From: Streptomyces eurocidicus
Lineage (GTDB): Bacteria; Actinomycetota; Actinomycetes; Streptomycetales; Streptomycetaceae
Direction: 5' to 3'
Length of the DNA: 64,000 nt
NCBI RefSeq assembly: GCF_002891295.1
Contig: NZ_LGUI01000012.1
Span: 62,001-126,000, forward strand
Made by a program: the position numbers and the translations under genes. Under the pieces are notes generated by a model. It saw only the letters and a program-made list of their open reading frames with translations. It was not told the origin of the DNA and did no database searches. Numbering within the stretch: the stretch's first letter is position 1; each line of letters begins with the position of its first letter. This document shows, piece after piece, positions 40,970 through 50,008 of the stretch.

Positions 40970-41503
40970 CTACGCCTCCTCTTGGCTCTCGTCGTTTTCG
41001 TCAGCGGCCGTTGCGGCCGCCTCGACGGACTTGCGGTTGAACTCGATCTCCACACGCGCCTTGGCGATCTCGCCGAAGGCCAGCCTGCGGGCGGTGGGCT
41101 TGCGCCCCTTCACGCCCGGCACCTCCAGGTCGAGCCCCTCGTCGTCCACCGAGACGATCCGGGCGACGAGCTCGCCGCCCTCGGTCAGCTGCACCTTGAT
41201 CAGGCGGCCGGTGGCCCGGACGTAGTGCCGGTGCTCGGTCAGGGGGCGGTCGGCCCCGGGGGAGGTGACCTCCAGGACGTACGGAGCGCCGCCCATGGCG
41301 TCCGTCTCGTCGAGCTTCTCGGAGACCGCGCGGCTGACCTCGGCGCACTCGTCCAGCTCCACGCCCGCGTCGGAGTCCACCACGATGCGCAGCACGCGCC
41401 GCTTGCCCGCGGTGGTCACGTCGACCTCTTCCAGATCCAGCTCTCGCGCGCTGACGAGAGGGGCCAGCAGCTCGCGCAGCCTCTCGCTCTGGGTGGTGCT
41501 CAT
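40970..41503 (-). CDS. rimP: Ribosome maturation factor RimP
   Basis: Needed for 30S assembly. 177 residues: RLRELLAPLVSARELDLEEVDV, VLRIVVDSDAGVELDECAEVSRAVSEKLD, VLEVTSPGADRPLTEHRHYVR. The C-terminal SH3-like domain is followed by an acidic Asp/Glu tail. First gene of the nusA-infB operon. Confidence 0.96.
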   Translation of the reverse strand: MSTTQSERLRELLAPLVSARELDLEEVDVTTAGKRRVLRIVVDSDAGVELDECAEVSRAVSEKLDETDAMGGAPYVLEVTSPGADRPLTEHRHYVRATGRLIKVQLTEGGELVARIVSVDDEGLDLEVPGVKGRKPTARRLAFGEIAKARVEIEFNRKSVEAAATAADENDESQEEA

Positions 41504-41682
41504 CCGGGTGACTCCTCGGCCGCGTGTGCTGTTGTGGGAAAGTCGCGTGTCAGGTCAAAGCCTATCTGTTCCGGCAGGCGACTGACGATTCGGTGCCTGG
41601 TCCCCGGCCCCGGCGTCGCGCGCCGGTACGCTCGCGTGCGGTGATCATGACCGGACCTGGCGAACCTGGCGGAAAGAGGATC

Positions 41683-42198
41683 GTGGCGCGCACGACGACG
41701 ACGCGGGGCGCTGCCGGCCCGCGCAGACGCAGCGTACTGGCAGGCGGCGCGGCGGCCCTCACGGCGGGTGCGGCGACGCTGCTGACCGGGTGCGCGGGCG
41801 GCGCCTCCGGGGCGGCCGGCGGCGCGGACGCCGAGCGCGGCGCCACGGCGGAGCGGCTGCGGGCCGCCGCCGGGCGGGACTCGGCGGCCCTGCTGGAGCG
41901 GTACGACGCGACGGCCCGGGCGCACGACGGGCTGGCCGCGCGGCTCCGCCCGCTGCGGGCCGAGGTCGCCCGCCACGCGGAGGCGTTCGGGGTGCCCGCC
42001 GCCTCCTCGTCCGGGGGCGCGGCCGGTGTGCCCGGTGACGAGAAGGCGGCCCTGGCCGCGCTCGCCGGGGCCGAGCGGCGCACCGCCGACGCCCGGACCG
42101 CCGCCCTGACCGGGGCGCCGCCGGAACTGGCCCGGCTGCTCGCCTCCGTCGCGGCGGCGGGCGCGGCCCACGCCTACCTGCTCGGCGGTGCCGGGTGA
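41683..42198 (+). CDS. Small lipoprotein with a twin-arginine-like signal
   Basis: 171 residues. The basic start VARTTTTRGAAGPRRRSVLAGG with a hydrophobic stretch and lipobox LLTGC (~residue 37) suggests an exported lipoprotein, perhaps by Tat. The mature part is Ala/Arg-rich helical (ERLRAAAGRDSAALLERYDATARAH...). No enzyme motif. Start GTG 41683 follows GGAAAGAGG; ATG 41647 is an alternative without a clear site. Divergent from rimP and overlapping the DUF4439 gene, so the two probably act together. Confidence 0.7.
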   Translation: MARTTTTRGAAGPRRRSVLAGGAAALTAGAATLLTGCAGGASGAAGGADAERGATAERLRAAAGRDSAALLERYDATARAHDGLAARLRPLRAEVARHAEAFGVPAASSSGGAAGVPGDEKAALAALAGAERRTADARTAALTGAPPELARLLASVAAAGAAHAYLLGGAG

Positions 42199-42676
42199 GC
42201 GCCGCCGGGACCGCCGGGCGCGGGAGGCGGCGCAGGCCGCGCTCGGGGCCGAGCACGCGGCCGTGTACGGCTACGGGGTCGTCGGCGCCCGGATCGGCGC
42301 GGAGCGCGCGGCGGAGGCCCGCGAGGCGTTCGACGCCCACCGGGCCCGGCGCGACGCGATGAGCCGGGCGGTCCGTGAGCTGGGAGCCGAGCCGGAGGCC
42401 GCGGCGGCCGGGTACACACTGCCGTTCCCGGTGCCGGACGAGGCGGCGGCGGTGCGGCTCGCGGCGGAGCTGGAGAGCCGGGCCGCCGGGGTGTACGCCG
42501 ATCTCGTACGGGCCGCCACGGGCGCCCTGCGCCGGGACGCGGCCGCGGCGCTGCGGGACGCGGCGGTGCGGTCGGTGCGGTGGCGCGGTGACGGCGTAGC
42601 CTTCCCTGGGCTCGCCGAGCGGGCCGCCGCGGCCGGGCCGGACGCCTCGCCGAGCGGGTCGCCGAACCGGTCCTGA
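42188..42676 (+). CDS. Ferritin-like DUF4439 domain protein
   Basis: 162 residues, mostly helical. The start of the fold AAQAALGAEHAAVYGYGVVGARI and the helix AFDAHRARRDAMSRAV, then YTLPFPVPDEAAAVRLAAELESRAAGVYADLV, fit DUF4439, a ferritin-like family. Metal ligands (E...H) may be present, but binding is not shown. GTG 42188 overlaps the lipoprotein gene by 11 bases. Possibly a periplasm-facing pair with the upstream lipoprotein. Confidence 0.75.
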   Translation: MPGERRRDRRAREAAQAALGAEHAAVYGYGVVGARIGAERAAEAREAFDAHRARRDAMSRAVRELGAEPEAAAAGYTLPFPVPDEAAAVRLAAELESRAAGVYADLVRAATGALRRDAAAALRDAAVRSVRWRGDGVAFPGLAERAAAAGPDASPSGSPNRS

Positions 42677-42706
42677 CCAGCGGAAGAAGAAAAGGACAGC
42701 GCAGGG

Positions 42707-43651
42707 ATGAACAACGCGAACTACCGCCTCGAACCGCCGGAGCGGCTGGTGCGCACCCTGAGCTCACAGCCCGCGGACGGAGTGGCCCGCCGCTGGCTGG
42801 CGACGCTGCCGGAGACCGCCCGGGACTACCTGGACCGCTGGGAACTGACGCCCGAAAGGGTGCAGACGCCCGGCGGCCGGACCGGCGTCGTCCTCCTGGT
42901 GCGCCGGGCCGACGGCACACCCGCCGCGCTCAAGCTCTGCCCTCCCGACGGCACGGCCGCGCGCGAACACGCGGCGCTGGAGCGGTGGGACGGCCGGTAC
43001 GCGGTACGGGTGCTGCGGGCGGACGCCGGGGCGCTGCTCCTGGAGCGGCTGCACGGTGACATCAGCCTGCGCTCGCTGGCCGAGGCGAAGGCCCAGTTGG
43101 AGGCCGCCGCGGTGCTCCAGCGGCTGTGGGTGCCGCCGACCGCCCTCCCGGGCGCGGAGGGCCATCCGTTCCCCGAGGTGACCGCCCATGCGGCGGGCCT
43201 GGCGGAAGCCCTGCGCGAGCGCCGTGAGCAGCCCGCGGCGGCGGAGGTCCGGGCGCTGGTCGACGAGGCGCTGGAGCTGGCGTCCGGCCTGACGGAGAGC
43301 GCCGGAGCGGGTGGTGACGCGGTGCTGCTGCACGGCGAGTACCACCAGGGCACGGTGCTGGCCGGCGACCGCGCGCCGTGGCTGGCCGTCGCGCCCCGCC
43401 CGCTGGTCGGCGAGCGCGCGTACGACCTGGCCTGGCTGGTCCGCGACCGCGCGGACACCCTCCTGGCCTCTCCGGGCGCGGCGGCCGCGGCGCGGCGGCG
43501 GGTGGCGAAGCTGGCGGACTCGCTGGAGGTGGACGCGGAGCGGTTGCGGGGGTGGGTGGTGTTCCGGGCGGTGTCTTCGGGAACGGGGGAACTTTTCGCG
43601 GGGGCGAGGGGGCGGGGGGAAGTGCTGCTGGAGTTCGCGGGGTTGTTGTAA
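42707..43651 (+). CDS. Aminoglycoside/hydroxyurea phosphotransferase-family kinase
   Basis: 314 residues with the protein-kinase-like fold. ATP site: VVLLVRRADGTPAALKLCPP (Lys) and ALERWDGRYAVRVLRAD-ALLLERL. The catalytic loop is HGEYHQGTVL (~209), where the more usual reading is HGDxHxGN. The metal site is expected in DLAWLVRDRAD. It looks like the APH(6)/hydroxyurea kinase family, which can inactivate streptomycin-type drugs. A substrate cannot be named, and the loop changes may indicate another small molecule. Confidence 0.8.
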   Translation: MNNANYRLEPPERLVRTLSSQPADGVARRWLATLPETARDYLDRWELTPERVQTPGGRTGVVLLVRRADGTPAALKLCPPDGTAAREHAALERWDGRYAVRVLRADAGALLLERLHGDISLRSLAEAKAQLEAAAVLQRLWVPPTALPGAEGHPFPEVTAHAAGLAEALRERREQPAAAEVRALVDEALELASGLTESAGAGGDAVLLHGEYHQGTVLAGDRAPWLAVAPRPLVGERAYDLAWLVRDRADTLLASPGAAAAARRRVAKLADSLEVDAERLRGWVVFRAVSSGTGELFAGARGRGEVLLEFAGLL

Positions 43652-43687
43652 CGGGGGGTGGGTGTGCGGGTTGCCGCTGCGCGGGGC

Positions 43688-43881
43688 TTTTCCCCAGCCC
43701 CGCCCCTTCCCGCAGTATCCGATGTGCGGCTCCGCCGCGCGGGGGGGGCTCCGCCCCGGACCCCGGTCCTCAATCTCCCCCAGCTACCGCTGGGGGTGCC
43801 CCCAGGAGGTGCCCCCGGACGGGCTGAATTTCAGCCCGTCCGGCGATTGAGGACATTCGGGAAGGGGCGGGGTGGGGAAAG
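43688..43881. repeat. Modular palindromic repeat, copy 2 (flanked by inverted ends)
   Basis: Ends are TTTTCCCCAGCCCCGCCC... at 43688 and its inverse GGGCGGGGTGGGGAAAG at 43881. Inside are a GGGGGGCTCCGCCCC hairpin, CCCCCAGC-TACC-GCTGGGGG, and the palindrome CCGGACGGGCTGAA / TTCAGCCCGTCCGG (43815-43843). It fills the space between the convergent kinase and proS genes and probably terminates both. Confidence 0.75.
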
Positions 43882-43897
43882 ACCCGCCGTCAGGCGT

Positions 43898-45595
43898 TCA
43901 CGCCCGCGCCGTCAGCCTCTCCACCGCCTCCGTCACCGCCAACTCCTCACGCTCACCCGTCCGGCGGTCCTTCAGCTCCACCACGCCGTCCGCGGCCCCC
44001 CGGCCCACGACCAGGATCGTCGGCACACCGATCAGCTCCGCGTCCGTGAACTTCACGCCCGGCGAGACCCCGGCCCGGTCGTCGACCAGGACGCGTACGC
44101 CCGCCGCGCCCAGCTTCTCCGCGATTTCCAGGGCGAGTTCGATCTGGACGGCCTTGCCGGCCGCGACGATGTGGACGTCCGCCGGGGCGACCTCACGGGG
44201 CCAGCACAGGCCGGACGCGTCGTGGGTCTGCTCGGCGAGGGCGGCCACGGCGCGCGAGACGCCGATGCCGTACGAGCCCATGGTGACCCGGACCGGCTTG
44301 CCCTGGGGGCCGAGGACGTCGAGGCCGAACGCGTCCGCGTACTTGCGGCCGAGCTGGAAGATGTGGCCGATCTCGATCGCGCGGCCGATCTCCAGGCCGG
44401 CGCCGCACCGGGGGCACGGGTCGCCCTGCTCGACCACGACGACGTCGAGGTACTGGTCGACCTCGAAGTCCCGGCCGCAGACCACGTTCCGGGCGTGGGT
44501 GTCGGGCTTGTTGGCGCCGGTGACCCAGGAGGTCCCGGGGGCCACGCGCGGGTCGGCGAGGTAACGGAGCTTCAGGCCCTGCGGGCCGACGTAGCCGCGT
44601 ACGAGGTCGGGGCGGCCGGCGAAGTCCTCGGCGGTCACCAACTCGACGACGGCGGGCGCCAGGTGCTCGCCCAGCTTGCCGAGGTCGACCTCGCGGTCGC
44701 CGGGCACGCCGACGGCGGTGATCTCGCCGTCGATCTTGACGAGGAGGTTCTTCAGGGTCGCCGACGCGGGCACGCCGAGGAGCTCGGCGAGGGACTCGAT
44801 GGTCGGTGTGTCAGGGGTGTCGAGCTCCTCGACGGGGCCGTGTCCGGTGGGGTCCGCGGGGGCGACGACGACGGTGACGGCCTCCGTGTTGGCCGCGTAG
44901 TCGCACGCGGGGCAGTCGACGAAGGTGTCCTCGCCCGCCGCGGCCGGGGCGAGGAACTCCTCGGACGCCGAGCCGCCCATCGCGCCGGAGACCGCGGAGA
45001 CGACGCGGTAGTCGAGGCCGAGCCGCTCGAAGATCCGGGTGTACGCCTCACGGTGCAGGCGGTAGGACTCGGCCAGGCCCTCGTCCGTGGTGTCGAAGGA
45101 GTAGGAGTCCTTCATCTGGAACTCGCGGCCGCGCAGCACGCCGGAGCGGGGGCGCGCCTCGTCCCGGTACTTGGTCTGGATCTGATAGAGCATCACGGGC
45201 AGGTCCTTGTAGGACGTGCACTGGTCCTTGACCGTGAGGGTGAAGATCTCCTCGTGGGTCGGCCCGAGCAGGTACTCCGCGCCCTTGCGGTCCTTGAGGC
45301 GGAAGAGGAGGTCGCCGTACTCCTCCCAGCGGCCGCTCGTCTCGTAGGGCTCCTTGGGCAGCAGGGCGGGGAGGAGGACCTCCTGGCCGCCGATGGCGTC
45401 CATCTCCTCGCGGACGACGCGGGAGACGTTCTCCAGCACCTTCTTGCCCATCGGGAGCCAGGTCCAGACCCCCGCGGACGTGCGGCGGACGTACCCGGCA
45501 CGGACCAGCAGCTTGTGGCTGGCGGTCTCGGCGTCGGCCGGGTCGTCACGGAGGGTTTTCAGCATGGTCGTGGACATGCGCTGGACGGGGGCCAT
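43898..45595 (-). CDS. proS: Prolyl-tRNA synthetase
   Basis: Class II synthetase charging tRNA-Pro. 565 residues, bacterial type with an inserted editing domain. Motif 2 region GPTHEEIFTLTVKD, the RSGVLRGREFQMKDSYSFD segment, editing domain around residues 225-385, motif 3 VTMGSYGIGVSRAVAALAEQ, and an anticodon-binding C-terminus. AGGAGAACCG precedes ATG 45595. Confidence 0.98.
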   Translation of the reverse strand: MAPVQRMSTTMLKTLRDDPADAETASHKLLVRAGYVRRTSAGVWTWLPMGKKVLENVSRVVREEMDAIGGQEVLLPALLPKEPYETSGRWEEYGDLLFRLKDRKGAEYLLGPTHEEIFTLTVKDQCTSYKDLPVMLYQIQTKYRDEARPRSGVLRGREFQMKDSYSFDTTDEGLAESYRLHREAYTRIFERLGLDYRVVSAVSGAMGGSASEEFLAPAAAGEDTFVDCPACDYAANTEAVTVVVAPADPTGHGPVEELDTPDTPTIESLAELLGVPASATLKNLLVKIDGEITAVGVPGDREVDLGKLGEHLAPAVVELVTAEDFAGRPDLVRGYVGPQGLKLRYLADPRVAPGTSWVTGANKPDTHARNVVCGRDFEVDQYLDVVVVEQGDPCPRCGAGLEIGRAIEIGHIFQLGRKYADAFGLDVLGPQGKPVRVTMGSYGIGVSRAVAALAEQTHDASGLCWPREVAPADVHIVAAGKAVQIELALEIAEKLGAAGVRVLVDDRAGVSPGVKFTDAELIGVPTILVVGRGAADGVVELKDRRTGEREELAVTEAVERLTARA

Positions 45596-45666
45596 CGGTT
45601 CTCCTGCGGGCTCGGTGGGAATCCCAGGAGATTATCGGCAGCCGCCGGTCGGGCGGAAACGGGTTC

Positions 45667-46206
45667 TCACGGCCGCTCGCGCAGCGGCAGCGGCGCGCCC
45701 ATCACCACATACGGGCTCGGCGCGCTGGGGAAGATCACCGGGCGGGCGAGGTCGCGGTAGCCGAGGCCGCGGTAGAGGGCGCGGGCCGGGCTCTCCATGT
45801 CGATGGCGGAGAGGATGCTGCGCGGTTCGGCCGCGCTCCCGGTGATCGTGGTGATGAGGGTCCGGCCGATCCCCCGCTTCTGGAAGTCGGGGTGGACGTG
45901 CAGCTCGGTGATGACGAAGGCGTCGTCGAGCCAGCCGTCCGAGCCGGTGGCGCGCAGATACGGTTCGACGACGCCGGACCACCAGTGGGCGCGGTCGTTG
46001 GGCATGCCGTAGACGAAGCCGACGAGCCGGCCGTCCGGCGTCGTGGCGCCGAGCGCCCGGGCGCCCGGTGAGGCCAGGTGGCGTAGCACGATGTGGCGCC
46101 GTACAGCGATCTCTTCGTCGCTGAGCCCGAAGGCCAGCGCCTGCACGGCCAGCGCGTCGTCCACCCGCGCGGCGAGGTCGAGGGTCCCGACCGCGATGTC
46201 ATCCAT
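45667..46206 (-). CDS. GNAT family N-acetyltransferase
   Basis: 179 residues with the acetyl-CoA site VHPDFQKRGIGRTLITTI and a final strand/helix SILSAIDMESPARALYRGLGYRDLARP. Substrate unknown. 42 bases after the start side of the next GNAT gene on the same strand. Confidence 0.9.
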   Translation of the reverse strand: MDDIAVGTLDLAARVDDALAVQALAFGLSDEEIAVRRHIVLRHLASPGARALGATTPDGRLVGFVYGMPNDRAHWWSGVVEPYLRATGSDGWLDDAFVITELHVHPDFQKRGIGRTLITTITGSAAEPRSILSAIDMESPARALYRGLGYRDLARPVIFPSAPSPYVVMGAPLPLRERP

Positions 46207-46248
46207 GTCCGGAGGCTACCCGTGCGGAGCGGCCGAGCGGCGGTCCGG

Positions 46249-47094
46249 TCAGAACAGGACGCTCATGAACGCGCCGACTTCCCGGAAGCCCACGCGGCGG
46301 TAGGCGGCCCGGGCCGCGGTGTTGTAGTCGTTGACGTAGAGGCTGGCCACCGGGGAGACCTCGCGCAGGGCGTACCGCAGCACGGCGGCCATGCCGGTCT
46401 CGGAGAGGCCCCGGCCGCGGCGCTCGGGGGCGACCCAGACGCCCTGGATCTGGCAGGCGTGGGCGGTGGCGGCGCCGATCTCGGCCTTGAAGACGACCCG
46501 GCCGTCCTCGATCCGGGCGAAGGAGCGGCCCGCGCCGACGAGCTCGGCGACCCGGGCCTGGTAGAGCAGTCCGCCGTCGCCGGCGAGCGGGGAGACGCCG
46601 ACCTCCTCGGTGAACATCGCCACGCAGGCCGGCATGATCACGTCCATCTCGTCCTTGCGGATGCGGCGGACGTGCGGGTCGGGCCGGATGTCCGCGGGCA
46701 TGGCGTGGGCGGCCATCAGCGGCTGGTGGGCGCGGACCTCGCGGGCCGGTCCCCAGTGCGGTTCGAGCAGGGACCACAGCTCGGCGGTGGCGTCGGCCGG
46801 GCCGACGATGGAGGAGCAGCGGCGGCCGGCGCGGCGGGCCCGGTCGGCGAAGGCGCGGACGGCCTCGGGGCCGGCGCAGATGGGGACGAGGTTGGCCCCG
46901 GCGTAGCAGAGGGATTCGAGGCGGCCGCCCGCGTACCAGCCCCACATCTCACCGCCGAGCCGCCAGGGGTCGAGCCCGGCGACCTGGACACGGGCGGCGA
47001 CGAAGGCGTTGGCGACGGGATCGCGGTCGAGGACGGCGAGAGCGGCGTCGAGTTCGCCGGGCTCCAGGACCTTGGTGGTGGTCGTCGTCAACAC
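46249..47094 (-). CDS. DUF4081 family GNAT acetyltransferase
   Basis: 281 residues. The N-terminal DUF4081 half (EPGELDAALAVLDRDPVANAFVAARVQVAGLD, GANLVPICAGPEAVRAFADRARRAGRRCSSI) is fused to a GNAT domain with IQGVWVAPERRGRGLSETGM and LYVNDYNTAARAAYRRVGF. Start GTG 47094, 10 bases after GGTGAGG; the longer frame up to 47172 lacks a good site and conserved residues. Substrate unknown. Confidence 0.88.
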   Translation of the reverse strand: MLTTTTTKVLEPGELDAALAVLDRDPVANAFVAARVQVAGLDPWRLGGEMWGWYAGGRLESLCYAGANLVPICAGPEAVRAFADRARRAGRRCSSIVGPADATAELWSLLEPHWGPAREVRAHQPLMAAHAMPADIRPDPHVRRIRKDEMDVIMPACVAMFTEEVGVSPLAGDGGLLYQARVAELVGAGRSFARIEDGRVVFKAEIGAATAHACQIQGVWVAPERRGRGLSETGMAAVLRYALREVSPVASLYVNDYNTAARAAYRRVGFREVGAFMSVLF

Positions 47095-47208
47095 GTGTGG
47101 GTATGCCTCACCGTCGCGGGCCGGTGGCCATGGGAACAGGTCTTGGAACTGTACCTCTACGGGTCCTCGCACACCTCCCCCGCCGGATCGGGATACATCC
47201 GGACATGA

Positions 47209-47238
47209 CGATGCCCCGCCGGCGGGGGCGGGGCATCG
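47209..47238 (-). terminator. Terminator after ispG
   Basis: CGATGCCCCGCC / GGCGGGGCATCG around a 6-base loop, 28 bases past the ispG stop. Confidence 0.85.
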
Positions 47239-47265
47239 TGGCGCCGGGACGGGAGCCGGGCCGGA

Positions 47266-48423
47266 TCAGCCGCTGACGCTGATCTCGGGCTCGCCGGAGG
47301 CGACGCCGTCCTTCTCCATCTGCTCGGCCAGCTTCAGCGCCTCTTCGATGAGGGTCTCCACGATCTTGGACTCGGGGACGGTCTTGATGACCTCGCCCTT
47401 GACGAAGATCTGCCCCTTGCCGTTGCCGGACGCGACACCCAGATCGGCCTCACGGGCCTCGCCGGGACCGTTCACGACACAGCCCATCACCGCGACGCGC
47501 AGCGGCACCTCCATGCCCTCCAGACCGGCCGAGACCTGGTCGGCGAGCTTGTAGACATCGACCTGGGCACGGCCGCAGGACGGGCAGGAGACGATCTCCA
47601 GGCGGCGCTGGCGCAGGCCCAGGGACTCCAGGATCTGCATACCGACCTTGATCTCCTCGGCCGGCGGCGCCGACAGGGAGACCCGGATGGTGTCGCCGAT
47701 GCCCTCGGAGAGCAGCGCGCCGAAGGCCACCGCCGACTTGATCGTGCCCTGGAAGGCCGGGCCCGCCTCCGTCACACCGAGGTGCAGGGGGTAGTCGCAC
47801 TGGGCGGCCAGCTGGCGGTAGGCGTTGACCATCACGACCGGGTCGTTGTGCTTGACCGAGATCTTGATGTCACGGAAACCGTGCTCCTCGAACAGCGACG
47901 CCTCCCACAGCGCCGACTCGACGAGCGCCTCCGGGGTGGCCTTGCCGTACTTGGCCAGCAGGCGGGCGTCGAGGGAGCCGGCGTTGACGCCGATGCGGAT
48001 CGGGGTGCCGGTCTCGCCGGCCGCCTTCGCGATCTCCTTGACCTTGTCGTCGAACTGCTTGATGTTGCCCGGGTTGACCCGGACCGCGGCGCAGCCGGCG
48101 TCGATGGCGGCGAAGACGTACTTCGGCTGGAAGTGGATGTCGGCGATCACCGGGATCTGCGACTTCTTCGCGATGACCGGCAGCGCGTCCGCGTCGTCCT
48201 GGGTCGGGCAGGCGACCCGGACGATCTGGCAGCCGGAGGCGGTGAGCTCCGCGATCTGCTGGAGCGTCGCGCCGATGTCCGAGGTCCTGGTCGTGGTCAT
48301 CGACTGCACCGACACGGGCGCGTCGCCTCCGACGGCCACGGAGCCGACCTGGATCTTGCGGCTGACCCTGCGGTCGGCGAGCTTGATCGGAACGGAAGGC
48401 ATTCCAAGCGAAATCGCAGTCAT
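47266..48423 (-). CDS. ispG: 4-hydroxy-3-methylbut-2-enyl-diphosphate synthase IspG
   Basis: Iron-sulfur enzyme of the MEP isoprenoid pathway (MEcPP to HMBPP). 385 residues. TIM-barrel part with VQSMTTTRTSD and ADIHFQPKYVFAAIDAGCAAVRVNPGNI; the [4Fe-4S] ligands are CPSCGRAQ and GCVVNGPGEA. Start ATG 48423 gives the usual length; longer frames read low-complexity Arg/Pro. The ribosome site is weak. Near dxr, the second enzyme group of the same pathway. Confidence 0.97.
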   Translation of the reverse strand: MTAISLGMPSVPIKLADRRVSRKIQVGSVAVGGDAPVSVQSMTTTRTSDIGATLQQIAELTASGCQIVRVACPTQDDADALPVIAKKSQIPVIADIHFQPKYVFAAIDAGCAAVRVNPGNIKQFDDKVKEIAKAAGETGTPIRIGVNAGSLDARLLAKYGKATPEALVESALWEASLFEEHGFRDIKISVKHNDPVVMVNAYRQLAAQCDYPLHLGVTEAGPAFQGTIKSAVAFGALLSEGIGDTIRVSLSAPPAEEIKVGMQILESLGLRQRRLEIVSCPSCGRAQVDVYKLADQVSAGLEGMEVPLRVAVMGCVVNGPGEAREADLGVASGNGKGQIFVKGEVIKTVPESKIVETLIEEALKLAEQMEKDGVASGEPEISVSG

Positions 48424-48610
48424 CTGGCGAGCAACCCCAAGGTGTGAATCAAGGTCCCGAGATCGGCGGGCTCCGGTCTTCGAGGTTACGGCACCCGGCC
48501 CCTTCGGGGCACATTGCGGGCTGTGGCCGGGCCGGTTCCGGGCGGGTCCGGTGGGTCTTCGGCCGCGGTCCCGTCGTTGCCGCCTGCGGCGGCCGGCGCC
48601 CTGCGGGCGC

Positions 48611-48660
48611 GTCCTCAAACGCCGGACGGGCTGATTGCAGCCCGTCCGGCGTCTGAGGAC
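48611..48660. terminator. Terminator after rseP (repeat-family palindrome, copy 3)
   Basis: GTCCTCA-AA-CGCCGGACGGGCTG, loop ATTG, then CAGCCCGTCCGGCG-TC-TGAGGAC: a 23-bp stem with two mismatches. It is the same palindrome module as in the repeats at 43.7 and 56.3 kb. Lies between rseP and ispG, so ispG likely has its own promoter in 48424-48600. Confidence 0.8.
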
Positions 48661-48706
48661 GCCGCCGCGCAGCGGCGGTGCACCCCCGCGCCCCGCCGGT
48701 AAGGCG

Positions 48707-50008
48707 CTACGTGAGGCGCACCGGGTTCACCACGTCCGCGATGAGCACCAGCAGCGTGAAGCAGATGAAGATGCCGGCGACCACGTAGGCGACGGGCATC
48801 AGCTTGGCCACGTCGAAGGGGCCCGGGTCGGGGCGGCGGAAGACCCTGGCGAAGGCCCGCCGCACGGACTCCCACAGCGCTCCCGCGATGTGCCCGCCGT
48901 CCAGCGGCAGCAGCGGCAGCATGTTGAACAGGAACAGGGAGAGGTTGAAGCCCGCGACCAGGAAGAGCATGGTCGCGATCTGCTGCGACGGCGGGATGTC
49001 GAGGTTGAAGACCTCGCCGCCGACGCGGGCGGCGCCGACCACGCCCATCGGGGAGTCCGCCTTGCGCTCGCCGCCGTCGAAGGCGGCGTTCCACAGGTCG
49101 GGGATCTTGCTGGGCAGGGCGATCAGCGATTCGACGCCCGACTGGACCATGTCACCCATACGGTCGACCGACTGCCCGAAGGACTGGGGTACGACGCCGG
49201 TGGCCGGGGTGAAGCCCAGGAAGCCGGCGGTGACGTACTCGCCCTTGAGGGGGGTGCCCTTGCCGTCGTACTTCTGGACCTGGTTGGAGATCAGGTTCGC
49301 GTGGAGGTCCTTGCGGGTGCCGTCCCGCTCGACGGTGAGGGTGGCCGGGCCGGTGGTCCGGCGGATGTCCTTCTGGAGGGTGGACCAGTCGTCGACCTTG
49401 TGGCCGTTGAAGGCGACGATCTTGTCACGCGGCTGGAGGCCGGCGGCCTTGGCCGGGGAGTCCTTGGCGCCCGGGGTGCACTTGTCCGTCTTGTCGGTGG
49501 CCTTGACCACACAGTCCGAGACGGTGGAGACCTGGGTCGTCTGGGTGTTGATGCCGAAGGACATCATCACGCCGAGGAAGATCGCCACGGCCAGGACCAG
49601 GTTCATAAACGGTCCGGCGAACATCACGATCACGCGCTTCCACGGCTTGCGCGTGTAGAAGAGCCGGGATTCGTCGCCGGGCTGGAGCTCCTCGAAGGCC
49701 GCCGACCGGGCGTCCTCGATCATGCCTCGCCAGGGCGAGGTGGAGCGTGCGGCGATCTTCCCGTCCGCGCCGGGCGGGAACATGCCGATCATGCGGATGT
49801 AGCCGCCGAGCGGGACGGCCTTGATGCCGTACTCGGTGTCGCCTTTCCGCCGCGAGAACAGCGTCGGCCCGAAGCCGACCATGTACTGCGGCACCCGGAT
49901 GCCGAAGAGCTTCGCGGTGGACAGGTGTCCCAGTTCGTGCCAGGCGATCGAGAAGAGCAGGCCCACCACGAAGACGACTATCCCGAGGACCGTCATCAGT
50001 GTTGTCAT
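48707..50008 (-). CDS. rseP: Site-2 intramembrane metalloprotease (RseP-like, M50)
   Basis: 433 residues. Zinc motif HELGH (24-28) in the first TM, GIRVPQYMVGFGPTLFSRR, and the GGYIRM loop. A PDZ domain with KAAGLQPRDKIVAFNGHKVDDW follows, then the second metal-ligand motif LPLLPLDGGH and a last TM. Such proteases cut anti-sigma factors or signal-peptide remnants in the membrane. ATG 50008 overlaps the dxr stop (ATGA). Confidence 0.95.
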   Translation of the reverse strand: MTTLMTVLGIVVFVVGLLFSIAWHELGHLSTAKLFGIRVPQYMVGFGPTLFSRRKGDTEYGIKAVPLGGYIRMIGMFPPGADGKIAARSTSPWRGMIEDARSAAFEELQPGDESRLFYTRKPWKRVIVMFAGPFMNLVLAVAIFLGVMMSFGINTQTTQVSTVSDCVVKATDKTDKCTPGAKDSPAKAAGLQPRDKIVAFNGHKVDDWSTLQKDIRRTTGPATLTVERDGTRKDLHANLISNQVQKYDGKGTPLKGEYVTAGFLGFTPATGVVPQSFGQSVDRMGDMVQSGVESLIALPSKIPDLWNAAFDGGERKADSPMGVVGAARVGGEVFNLDIPPSQQIATMLFLVAGFNLSLFLFNMLPLLPLDGGHIAGALWESVRRAFARVFRRPDPGPFDVAKLMPVAYVVAGIFICFTLLVLIADVVNPVRLT